DNA of 64,000 bases from Mesaphorura yosii (Eukaryota > Arthropoda > Collembola > Poduromorpha > Tullbergiidae), in the NCBI GenBank assembly GCA_009869945.1, contig WIXG01000158.1, positions 62,001 to 126,000 on the forward strand, in the 5' to 3' direction. Of this stretch, positions 21,822 through 31,516 are shown in pieces. Within the stretch, counting starts at the first letter, position 1, and the number at the start of each line of letters is the position of its first letter. The position numbers were made by a program, and so were the translations under genes. The notes below the pieces were generated by a model, which was given only the letters and a program-made list of their open reading frames with translations, was not told where the DNA came from and made no database searches.

Positions 21822-23063
21822 ATGGGTATCCCAGTCAATCTATTCCTGGAGACAGACATTGAAGAATTTCTGTGCTCTATTTGCCAGGACGTATTTGAGG
21901 AGCCAATGATGGTTGAGCCTTGCGACCATGTTTTCTGTAAGGCATGCATCGATCAGTGGCGGGCGGGTGGCTCGCAAACATGCCCGGTGGACAGGCAGAC
22001 TGTTACTGCGCTGAAGAAGCCACTGCGAGCCTACGCAAACCTGCTCAATAAGCTCAAAGTTCGATGTCCGTTCCATGCTGAAGGGTGCACCGTCACTATG
22101 CAACTGGATGCCATCTCCGGTCACCGACGAGGGTGTGATCACAACCCTGACAGTCTGCCTCAAGAATGCGCTGACGGGTGCGGAGCACGACAGAGGCCCC
22201 GACAGCGCCAGGACCACAACTGCGTCGCGTACCTGAAAGAACAGCTGCTTCACACCGAGCTGAATTTAGTAGCCACCGCTACTCAGCTCGCGGATACCGA
22301 AGACAAGCTGAAGATCGCCGAGAACAGCTTGAAGGCTGCCGAACAGAGACTGAAGACCGTCGACGGTGAGCTGGCAAAGAGCAAGCAGAGAATTCACGAG
22401 TTGGAGTCCCGAAGTAAGAGTCGTGAGGTTCGAACTATGGCAAGTACAGTGGAAACTCCTCGCATAAATTCCGGTTCGTCACTATCGGGAATGTTTGCAC
22501 GCACGGAACAGAAGGTGAAGATCGCCGAGAACAACCTGAAGGCAATGGAGGAGAAACTGAAGACCTTCGAGAATAAACTGGAGAGGAATACGCAGATATT
22601 TCGCGAATCGGAATTAACAATCGAGATTCCTGAGATTGACCTTGTCGAATTTGAAGTACCGACTCCCAGCGAAAGTGTTAGTCTGTCAGTATCACCCAAC
22701 GCCAACAACTTAACAACTGGAAGTATTAGTAGAGATAACATAGAAGTGGTTAATGAAAAGAACGTGCAAAACTTTTTGCGCCCTGGCAAGTCCCGGGAGG
22801 AGGCTTTGACCGAAATTAAGTACCTAATTGTGCAAGTACTCAATACAGGTGGATTGGTCACTACGAAAGAAGACTGCGAGGATTTCGAATGTCGATTCAA
22901 GGTGTTGTTCTGGGAGAAACTTGGACATTTCATTACGGTGAATACAAAGCATAACCAACTATCCATGATTATTCCTGAATTCGAATTTGTGCTTTCCCGC
23001 ACTAAAGTTTGGTTCGAAGTACCCTACAATAATTCCAAGTTGGCGATCTTTATCTACAAATAA
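21822..23063 (+). CDS. NRDP1/RNF41-like RING E3 ligase with a novel C-terminus
   Basis: An uninterrupted frame of 413 residues starts at MGIPVNLFLETD. The RING (residues ~18-57) has CSIC, CDHVFCKAC and CPVDRQ; the Asp in place of the last Cys is also typical of NRDP1. Residues ~75-150 match the NRDP1 TRAF-type zinc region (RCPFHAEGC, CDHNP, CADGC, HNC). A heptad coiled coil with repeated KIAEN(S/N)LKA follows at ~160-260. The rest (~270-413) does not resemble the substrate-binding domain of RNF41 and I do not recognise it. It is probably an E3 ubiquitin ligase with a lineage-specific target domain. The absence of coding introns while neighbours are split hints at retroposition, although a 5'-leader intron seems present. 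Confidence 0.85.
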   Translation: MGIPVNLFLETDIEEFLCSICQDVFEEPMMVEPCDHVFCKACIDQWRAGGSQTCPVDRQTVTALKKPLRAYANLLNKLKVRCPFHAEGCTVTMQLDAISGHRRGCDHNPDSLPQECADGCGARQRPRQRQDHNCVAYLKEQLLHTELNLVATATQLADTEDKLKIAENSLKAAEQRLKTVDGELAKSKQRIHELESRSKSREVRTMASTVETPRINSGSSLSGMFARTEQKVKIAENNLKAMEEKLKTFENKLERNTQIFRESELTIEIPEIDLVEFEVPTPSESVSLSVSPNANNLTTGSISRDNIEVVNEKNVQNFLRPGKSREEALTEIKYLIVQVLNTGGLVTTKEDCEDFECRFKVLFWEKLGHFITVNTKHNQLSMIIPEFEFVLSRTKVWFEVPYNNSKLAIFIYK

Positions 23064-24390
23064 CTTCACCATTTCATGTCACCGCGTAGGTTATTTTTTC
23101 AGTTTAAGGGTAGCAATAAACGGCTAAGATTTGGGTTGAGCTTTGACCTGAGCACGGAGGACACAAAGACAAAGGGCGTGCACCGCGCAGTGGCGTGCCG
23201 GACAGTCAATTTGGTAGAACGAGAGCCGGTCCGGGTTGGAGTACAGCACCATTGAGCACAACGTCACTGTCAACTACTCGCATGAAATAGACAGGTACAG
23301 GAGTCATTCCTTGCGCAGCCCGAATTCCTGACGGCGGACGGTGCCAAATCCGCGTGGCGCGAGATGACGGCATTTTCGTCGTCGGTGCGAGCGCGTCGGC
23401 ACTCTGGGACTGGAACAGGGACAGCTTCATGGCAACAGCGGCAACAGTCCAGCAGTCCAGCAGACCGTCGTGCCACTGGTGAAGCGACTAAATGCGACCC
23501 TCATCTGACAGACGCCTTCAGACTTTTTGTACGCGACCTTCTCGAGTGGCAGTAGGGCTACGAATGTTCTGACGAACATCGAGGGACGCGTGAGCCATTT
23601 GACCGGTGGAGGTGGCAGGAGTGGCATCGACAGCGCTGACAAGTCGAACACGATGTACTCCATTCTGCCGCTGGACCATCACGTATACGTGTACCCTCCT
23701 GGATCTTGTAGCCCGACGGTACGAGCGTCAGCTGCTGGACCTGAGCCCGATTGTGAGGCAGTCCACGATTGGGAGCGGGAGTGCGGCGAAGTACGTGCCG
23801 TCCGTTACGGATACCAGGGCCGAGGGCGGTGGCAGTCATCTGGTGGTCACCATGCAGGGCCATTTGGACACGTACGCGGGGCGGGTTGTGATCGTGAATG
23901 GGACAGGGCTGAGCCACAAGATTCAGTTTCTGCTCAACGTCGTTATCATCGTAGCCGTACCAGTAGCTGCACCAGCGTAGGGTGCGAATGGAATGAGTTC
24001 GCTATCGAAGTGGCATCTGGAGCCTGTGCCCATCGAAATTCCCGAAGGTTCCATCTACATTCTCTCCGCCTGGGACCCGGAAGAGGGACAACACGTGTCA
24101 CCCGGCCCTAGCGACAAAGGCAACGGCACGGGGCTCAGAGGATATGGTTTGGATTCAGAATGGTGTCCCACTCAGAGGCAGGCGGCAGAGCAGCATATTA
24201 CTTGAGGCGTACGGCACATATAGGAGAAACTGGGCTCAGCGGCTAGCAGCCGGAGCATCAGCACGAACTTGAACTTCTACTCCATGACGACGAACAGGAC
24301 GAAGACTGACCACATTGAATTCATTTGTCATTTTCGTGCGAATTAAATTTTTTGACATGAAATTTCTTTCATTTTTTATTCTGAATCCAC
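23064..24390. other. Region with overlapping open frames of unclear origin
   Basis: GC-rich sequence from about 23200 to 24230 keeps long open frames in several phases. On the plus strand, pieces such as KYVPSVTDTRAEGGG with GHLDTYAGRVVIVNGTG (within 23606-23980) and EPVPIEIPEGSIYILSAW (from 23993) look like natural protein, but they lie in different frames with no clean splice sites between them. A decayed gene is likely; no family is recognised. Confidence 0.4.
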
Positions 24391-26349
24391 TCACGTCCAA
24401 ATATTTGCACACATTTGCGAAAAATATCCAACTCGAGCTGCGGTGATGGCTCTCCATGCCAGAATGCACCTGCGCCAGCACATGTTGTGGATCAGCTCAA
24501 GGAGAAGTGTCACTGCCGCGGCCAGAACCAAGATCCCATACAGTTTGATGACAGAGAGCAAGGCTGTATTGAATGAAAGGCGATGAAACACGAAGCGGGG
24601 GTCCAAGCCGCCTGGAAACTCACGTGACGTCCCGGCCACGTAGAGCCCATCCCAAAAGGTGGGAATGATCCCAGCCTCGAATACGCGGGTCACAAAGTCG
24701 GTGAGGGGCATCTGCAAGTGCCCCCTGAACTGAACCGTGAGCCAGACGGGTGTGCCCCATTTTTCGGGCACGGTGGTGCAGAAAATGCCCAAGTCACGGT
24801 ATTGCTTATGCGCCTGGATCTGTCGAATAGACCGCTGCTCAAATTTTATCATGATCCGCCGAGTGCCCAGGTCCGGCCACGCCGCGAGGCAGAGCCCCCA
24901 ATTAATCCAGTACGGATCCACGCAATCTTCGGGGCTCGTAGCCTGAAAGAATGATCCCTCATTGAATTCGACTCCATTTTGTACTTTGTCTAGTCCATAA
25001 GCCAGCCGGTCTGACACGATTCGAAATCCCCGCCGGAACAATTCCTTGTTCGTTTGAATGCGGTCGGGCTTGAGTGGGGCAAGGACGTCTGATGTGAAAT
25101 ACGCGACATAATTATGAGACATGAATAAAAAGGCAAGGATAAGGACGGCGATGGGGCGTGGCCAGCTCGGGTTTTGAAAGCGGACACCAATCAGGGACCA
25201 GACGACGTCCAGGGCGTGCCAGAGCGATGTCTGCCGACTTTTGGAGCCTCCAAACGCCAAAATGGCGATGGCTAGCCCCAAGCCAAACGCGGCGAGCCCG
25301 GCCCATATCCACATGTCGAAGGGTCGCAGAAAAAAGACGAGCGACGCCTGCTGCAGCGTCGCGTTCCGAGTGCAGTACAAGTGGACGTACTCGTCAAAGA
25401 GGAGAAGGATCAGTTCCGTGTGTTTGTACGGAGGCGTGTCACAAATCAAGCATGCAATGGCGCGAGGCTCGGATCCGTCGAAATCCGCAAATGTCAGGTT
25501 GAACTGGCGGACCAGCATGTCAGCAAGCACGTCTATGACGGGCCCCTCCCACCAGGACTGAAAGGCGCGCGACTCTAGGGGGCGGCGACCCGCCGTTGCC
25601 GCTTCGGGGCTGTACAACGCCCAAAGGTCGTACCGACCCAGAGCCTCTCCAACTCGGCCGTGCCCGTTGCTGTTCAAGGAGGAGTAAAGTCGTCGGATTT
25701 CTGGCAGGATGCCGGGCAGGCTGCCAAATTTATGCCAGGTAATGACAGCGTTACTATGGCAAAGGTAGCAGATCATGGCCCACTGAGGCTCCGGCTCTTG
25801 GACGATAAGAATGACGATGGGATGGCGTTCGTAAAATATGCGAGACCGAAAATGGTCCTGAAGCCGCCTGCCTTGGTCTTGGCCATGTACGTCGTCAATT
25901 GGGGTCGATATCAGGCCAAAGAAAGGCGTGTGGTCACGATGAGCCGCGTGGCTGGAGGAGGAGATAACATCAAGGAACAGATTCAGGCTCTCATCTGGTG
26001 AAATGACGACGAAGACGGTGCATTGGCCGAAACGAAGCAGGGGGCGTGGCTCCTCCACCGGCAAGGTAAATGGATTCGTCGCCGCCAGAATGATGATGAC
26101 TGGATTGCTATGACGACTCCAGCTGACCAGTTTCGCCTGCAGCTCTACGTCGTCGGCGACGGCCAGGTCGGCGTTGGTGACAACTTGAATTGTGCACCCA
26201 GGCTCAAAATTGGGTAGAAAATGAAGGCCAAGGCCAAATGGGGGCTTGGGGCTGGCGACGAAGGCAACAATTTGTGGAGTACAATAGACGACCAAAAGCA
26301 ACAGCGGCAGCAGAGGAGCGGCTGATGAAATTTTGGCGATGGTCAACAT
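24391..26349 (-). CDS. Divergent ionotropic receptor (iGluR-like ligand-gated channel)
   Basis: A single uninterrupted frame encodes 652 residues. A signal peptide (PLLPLLLLVVYCTPQIVAF, residues ~12-30) starts it. Transmembrane helices lie at about 346-366 (MWIWAGLAAFGLGLAIAILAF), 398-420 and 594-621, with the channel pore region between the first two and the S2 ligand lobe between the last two. This is the layout of arthropod ionotropic receptors. The glutamate-binding Arg and Asp/Glu set is not evident, as is usual in divergent tastant or odour receptors. It would act in the membrane of sensory neurons, normally with a co-receptor. The ligand cannot be predicted. The intronless structure is common in lineage-expanded divergent receptors. 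Confidence 0.85.
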   Translation of the reverse strand: MLTIAKISSAAPLLPLLLLVVYCTPQIVAFVASPKPPFGLGLHFLPNFEPGCTIQVVTNADLAVADDVELQAKLVSWSRHSNPVIIILAATNPFTLPVEEPRPLLRFGQCTVFVVISPDESLNLFLDVISSSSHAAHRDHTPFFGLISTPIDDVHGQDQGRRLQDHFRSRIFYERHPIVILIVQEPEPQWAMICYLCHSNAVITWHKFGSLPGILPEIRRLYSSLNSNGHGRVGEALGRYDLWALYSPEAATAGRRPLESRAFQSWWEGPVIDVLADMLVRQFNLTFADFDGSEPRAIACLICDTPPYKHTELILLLFDEYVHLYCTRNATLQQASLVFFLRPFDMWIWAGLAAFGLGLAIAILAFGGSKSRQTSLWHALDVVWSLIGVRFQNPSWPRPIAVLILAFLFMSHNYVAYFTSDVLAPLKPDRIQTNKELFRRGFRIVSDRLAYGLDKVQNGVEFNEGSFFQATSPEDCVDPYWINWGLCLAAWPDLGTRRIMIKFEQRSIRQIQAHKQYRDLGIFCTTVPEKWGTPVWLTVQFRGHLQMPLTDFVTRVFEAGIIPTFWDGLYVAGTSREFPGGLDPRFVFHRLSFNTALLSVIKLYGILVLAAAVTLLLELIHNMCWRRCILAWRAITAARVGYFSQMCANIWT

Positions 26350-27051
26350 CTTTCTATGCGCCCTGACTTGGATTTGAATTTAGAAAATCTGTATTCGCGT
26401 TACAAGCTCGCAAAGAAAAACGCCAATTAGGAATAAATTCTGCACCTGCCCACTCCACTTTATTTCTGAATAATCTTCACGCGTTGACGTTGGCAAGGAA
26501 GCTGACAGCTGAGAGCACTTGTGCATGTGGTTTTTATTCATATTTTATATGGTCATGCCAAGGCAACAAAAGGATTTTCAAGTCAATGTTGTCATGGTAT
26601 GACAGCCGATGTACGAGTGACAATTTGCATATATTGGGTTTTTTTCTTATTCTTGAGCGCGCGCAGATTGACCATGAACCGTCGGCACGGCAACAACAGG
26701 AGCACCAGGCGGTGGCCATCCAGATTTCTTTGTTCACTCGCCGTTCGGCTTTCTAAACAACGCGACGACCAACGCGAGACTGCCCCAAGGGCCACATTTC
26801 CTGAGTCGACGTGAGTTCCATCCGTTACAGCTTGAAGTCGTTCCACGATGCGCTGGCAGATCAGTCGAAGCTGCTACGCTTCCTCCGCCAACACGTAGCT
26901 CGATACGTTCTCCAGCATGGTAATAAATTCATTCTCAAGGTCACGATTGTGTAATTGAGTCACGTACATGTATTTACAATTCACAACATGAACATTTCAG
27001 TTTAAACAACTAAATTCCCATACTAAATATTATTACTACAGAATTATAACC
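26350..27051. other. Intergenic region between the two receptor genes
   Basis: Contains the promoter of the ionotropic receptor and the 3' flank of the Cys-loop channel. Open frames near 26484-26846 are short, overlap on both strands and show no domain. Confidence 0.4.
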
Positions 27052-28825
27052 CTATTTTGTGTATTTCCAAAACTCGTCATCTGAAAACAAGTTGAGCGAG
27101 TGGCCCTCCTTCTCACTCCGCAAAGTTTTGCCAATTCCGTTGTTGATGGGGTCGGGGTTCCACTCAAAGTACCCGGAATACATCAGGAGCGAAGACCAAT
27201 ACAGCGCATTAAATGTGAAAAATGTACTCAAGATAAGAAGGAACGAATGCTGCTCAATAAACTCAACTAAAATTTCGCATATTTCAAGGACGATTTTCCG
27301 TATCCCATAGCCTTTCTGTTCAGATCTCTGGGTCTCCGTCCTAAAATCGAAAATAACTGTAAATACTTGCAATTTTGCCAAAATATGTTAATTTGTCACC
27401 AGAGGAGTAGAGAAAAGTGGAGGAGGACGAGAAACACAAATGCGATGCAGACGAGCATCCACGTGTCGATTGCCTTTGTGTAACTCACCAACGGCGCCCT
27501 CTCCCGAACGGATGCAAACATGGCTGTGAGTGTGAGGAGTGTGGTCATGGTAATTGCTAGACGGGCTTCGATCATTCTCCTCGGAACCATGAAACACAAC
27601 CCCGCTGTCGCAATGTATAACATACTCGGCACATAAGTTTGGACCAAGTGATATGACAACCGCCTCCGCGCAAAGAATGTAAACTGCAGCGTGTCGAATG
27701 TCTCGTTTGTCATCAGGTGGCGGTGCAGGCGTGCAGGCAACCGAAATCTGTCCAACGAACCCACGGCCACGTCGAAGTTGTCGTCGTCAGGATACAGAAA
27801 GTACACACCGACCGGGCGTTGCCACACGAGCTCCAGCGAACTCGAGTTGTGTGAGTAACTGCGGAAACTGACGTCACACTCCTGTGTGTCCGCCGGGTAA
27901 AATTCAAAGTCAAATTCACACCCCACCCGCACCCGTACTCGAGTGATGTACGTCACCAGACCATCAGACGCAAATTTGAGACGCGCCTGTTTGCCCATAA
28001 AGTCAGTCTGCCGGATCCGAACCACGTTTCCAATGAAAATGTCAGGCTTCCAAATCTTGTGGAGAAACACGGGGTCAATGACCCTCTGCTGTTCGTCAAT
28101 CTCGGGGTCCCACGCCTCACCAGCAGCCTCCCGCTCCCTCTTCTCCTTTTTGAAATTGGCGGTCAGCAGCGCCTGGTCCAGCCACTCCACCACAACGTCC
28201 ATCACAAACTCAACTTCTTCATGTTCTTCGTTGATTTCCGAGATTTGACGGACAGCCACGTGGAGGGACACGGGGGTTTCCACTGGCTTCCCTTGGCGCT
28301 CTTCCAATACGAACAAAACGTATCAGAATTAACTGACACCCGACACCTATCAGAATATTGGGGAAAACCAAAGTATTAAGTACCGTATGGGCTCCTTGGG
28401 ATTTCGAGTTTGTTGTAGTCTGGTGGAAGGTACAACTCCCCCAGGCGCCAACCCTGTCGCTTATCCTTAGGAGACACCGGCTCCAGTAGCCCGCTGCTAC
28501 CTTCGTCCACGCCTATATCCACGTTCACTCCATGTCCATCCACATGGTCCTCTGACTCTTCGAAGGGATCACTTGTCGGAGTGGCCAACACCACGTCGTC
28601 ATTCTCCTCGTCACCATCAGTTATGCCCGGCTGCGGTGACGGTGACCGAATGAGCCTCGACAGGGCATGTTGTGTCAGTGGGTCAATTAAGTGACTCGGA
28701 CTTTTAATGGCGGCACTAAAACAAAATTCAGGCATAAGATCCATGCTAAAACAAAAGAATTATTGAACATACCTGAAATGAAGGCACGTGACCAACAAAA
28801 AGGCGAGCTCTCCGAACCGAGTCAT
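27052..28825 (-). CDS. Cys-loop ligand-gated ion channel subunit (invertebrate inhibitory-like)
   Basis: Four coding exons (28773-28825, 28384-28745, 27400-28300, 27052-27340) join in phase into 534 residues. Exon 1 is a signal peptide (MTRFGELAFLLVTCLHF). Residues ~20-138 form an acidic, low-complexity N-terminal extension. The ligand domain carries WKPDIFIGN and a Cys-loop with two Cys separated by 13 residues (FDFEFYPADTQ within it). M1 (YVPSMLYIATAGLCFMV), M2 (EARLAITMTTLLTLTAMF), M3 and a C-terminal M4 follow. The SYTKAIDTWM stretch after M2 matches the glutamate/histamine/GABA-gated chloride channel group. Unusual points: the PAR motif before M2 reads EAR, and the second disulfide pair of GluCl/HisCl channels is not seen. 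The ligand is unknown. Confidence 0.88.
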
Positions 28826-29442
28826 AGCAACTTTGGACTTCAGTTGTCTGAATATTAATTGCAATGTTCCTCTGTGGTAAGAATGAGTGAATCTGTCCAC
28901 TCTACAGTTTCCGAATGTGAGAATGTCAAGTTGGCATTCAATTGGATTTCCTCTTCCAATTAAACCATTTGTCACACTTCACGGAATTAATTCACACTCC
29001 GCTCCACTGAATTTATTTCGCAATGGAGTTCCAATTCCAATCGATTCGTGTCGATTCGTGGGAATCACCGAGACGAAACGAAATCCTCATAAAATGTGCA
29101 GTTCGTGTGACACATGCTAAACGATGAGGACAGTGAGAATTCCGTGATTCTCCTGAATTTTGCACCTCTTGCGTCAGTTGAGTTTACATTGCTGACTACA
29201 ACTCCACATTTTCTCAATTTTTTGCCCGTTCTAATTATGACTTTGTGAATTTGCTCTTCTTTTATTTTAATGATGCAATAAAACTACAGATGATGAGTAG
29301 AAAAACCGGTTTTCATTATCGATTTACGAGTTGTATTTCCCGAAAAGAATGAGAATGGGACTTCATGTCTGCTCTGGTTTGTCGTCCTTTGAATCACTGT
29401 CGTTTTCCTCTGTGCCAATAACAAAGAGATCATCGTGCGTAA
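28826..29442. other. Upstream region of the Cys-loop channel gene
   Basis: AT-rich DNA that should hold the channel promoter. Nothing else is supported. Confidence 0.4.
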
Positions 29443-29760
29443 TTAGCTGTTGACGTATCCGACTTCTGTGCGGAGTGTGCCACAGTAATGATTCAATGAC
29501 ATATCATCCGCATCGTACCCAAAGGGGTTTTCAATCTCCAGACTGATTTGGCGCACCTCGAGAATAGTGAAGGACGTTAAGGGAGCCGCCCCACCGTCCA
29601 CCACCACATCGTGTGCACCAACTGAATCGGGAGCACGAGGAGATTAACCCACACCGCCTGAGGCAAGTGTACAAGTAAGCAAGGGGCAGCGGAGTGCGCA
29701 GGATATCCTCAAGGGATCCAAATTCGTCCACAAATTTAGAATTTGAAACAAAATAAGGAT
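29443..29760 (-). pseudogene. C-terminal relic of a UPF0187/bestrophin-like channel
   Basis: On the minus strand the frame runs from VWVNLLVLPIQLVHTMWWWT through LTSFTILEVRQISLEIENPF and then GYDADDMSLNHYC to a stop at 29443-29445. ENPFGYDADD followed by a Leu-x-x-x-Cys is the signature end of the UPF0187/bestrophin-type family found in fungi, bacteria and plants. Just upstream, EDILRTPLPLAYL matches the preceding family helix but sits in a different frame, so a one-base frame break (or an unseen intron) separates them. The N-terminal half is absent. I take it to be a decayed fragment. Confidence 0.6.
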
Positions 29761-29799
29761 ACAATTTTTGCCATTTTTTTGTCAAATACAATACTTTCT

Positions 29800-30116
29800 G
29801 TTCTATTGAAAAAACCGGATTTAAATAAAAATCGTAAAAGCGATGCTGTGTTCACGAAATCTAAACAGTTCGAGAGAAGTACCATTAAATCTGAATAATA
29901 TTTTCGTAATTAAGATCTGTCGCATGACGTCACAGGAGTTGATTCAGTTGCGAGATTTCTTTCATTTCAATATAAATACCAATATAATATAATCCAATCT
30001 TTAACTTTTATTGATTGAAAGTCAAGGGTAGAAAGAAAAGAAAATATGGCACTGAATTGCATTGCTACCGCTACCGCTTGTTGATTGGCTGCCCGTTGCC
30101 GAAGTCGAAATCGAAA
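29800..30116. other. Short intergenic stretch downstream of RSPH3
   Basis: AT-rich; likely the 3' flank of RSPH3 on the minus strand. Nothing else is seen. Confidence 0.4.
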
Positions 30117-31516
30117 TCATTCGTCTTCGGGGCGGAGATACGCCGAGCCGGTAGCCGCCGGCTGAAGGCCGTCCTCCTGTGGAATGAAAAATCCGCTGCC
30201 TGCGTACTTCGCTTCGCGTGTGATGACGACATTTTGAATGATTACTGCGAAGGAGGGAAGAAAAAGGTCGGAAATCAGTTAATTCATTAATTACTCATTA
30301 AAATTGCATTACTGACCATCAAGCAGAGCTCTGGCCATGTTCTCCTTCGCCAGCAAGTGCTCCACTTCGCAATTCAGCCACGGAAGGAACGCGTTCATGA
30401 TCATCGCCTTCGCATTGAAGTAGCCGTCCCGCTCCAGCGAATCGACTGCGTGGCATGTGGCTCTGGCCAGGTACAGCGATGCAAACGCCCTGGCGGCGAC
30501 GGCGTCTTCGGTCTCCTCCTCCTCCAGCAGCTGCTGACGCTGGGCCTGCAGCAGATACTCTCGCTCGGCATTGACTCGCTCTTCGCGTTCGCGCAATCGA
30601 TCAAGACGAAGTTGCTCGAGACGCCGGCGCTCTTCGAATTCTTGCTGCTGGTCCTTCAGGCAAAATAGCTCCTCTTCTTCCATGACTTCCAGCAGCGCCT
30701 GATAATTAATTGACAATTAAAGCTCCAGTTGTTAAGGCTGACGCCCGACGTCTTTTAATGGTCTGGGCTTACCTGCTCAACAACTTTCCCGATCAGAGTT
30801 TCAATCAGCGGCTTGACCTCGAGGTTAAAGTCAAAGAGGTCCCCGGGTTCGATTTCGGTAGCCTGATCTTGCCCGATTTTGCTCCAAACAAACCAGGGAA
30901 CGACGGGCAAGTCGTGGAGCGCCTCGGTTTGGGTCTTGACGTCGAGCTGAGCCACTTCATCCTCGAAACCCTCCACCATGAGTTCTGTCTGCGAGTCGGA
31001 GTTTCGGCGCCCGTCGGCTGGTGGCGGAGTCTCGCCTCGCTTCACATCGCGCTGCTGGACGGACTTCTTTGCCTCCCGAGGCTTTTTCTTCGGGGCTGGT
31101 TTGCCTGTCAGACACTTTTTGATATGTTGCTAAATTCGCAACCACAATTTGAACCGTAAATTATTCAATTGAAATTCAAATGGGAAATTTCGAACCTTTT
31201 CCTCCTCGCGCTCCGCGTCGCCCCGCCGGACGCGAGGATCCCACATGACATTGTAGTAGTCGTGGACGCCTCGGGGGCTGTTATCCACAACAGAAATCAG
31301 CTCAATTACTAATTACTCTCATTATTTCCAGTCATAATCACAGTCACAGCTACTGGCGGCTTCGTCGACGATTACTTACCGTGGCACATTGTTTCGATAA
31401 ACCGGGCGACGCCAAACTGGCTTTGGCGGGCTTGAAAACACGTACAGTGTCGTTGAAGTTGGTGGATCCGCATCTTGGCACGATGTGCGGAGCGGATTAA
31501 ACTTTTTCGACAGCAT
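30117..31516 (-). CDS. RSPH3: Radial spoke head protein 3
   Basis: Five coding exons (31380-31516, 31196-31277, 30773-31129, 30317-30698, 30117-30244) join in phase into 361 residues. NVMWDPRVRRGD near residue 55 and the long block from QTEALHDLPVVPWFVW through GDLFDFNLEVKPLIETLIGK to ALLEVMEEEELFCLKDQQQE are the hallmarks of the radial spoke 3 family. A coiled coil rich in Glu/Arg follows, then the conserved LYLARATCHAVDSLERDGYF region. The protein is a core part of the axonemal radial spoke that links outer doublets to the central pair, and it is also known as an A-kinase anchor. The donor of exon 2 (GTTCGA) is weak but is the only one keeping phase. The next large gene downstream, a dynein heavy chain, is also axonemal. 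Confidence 0.93.
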
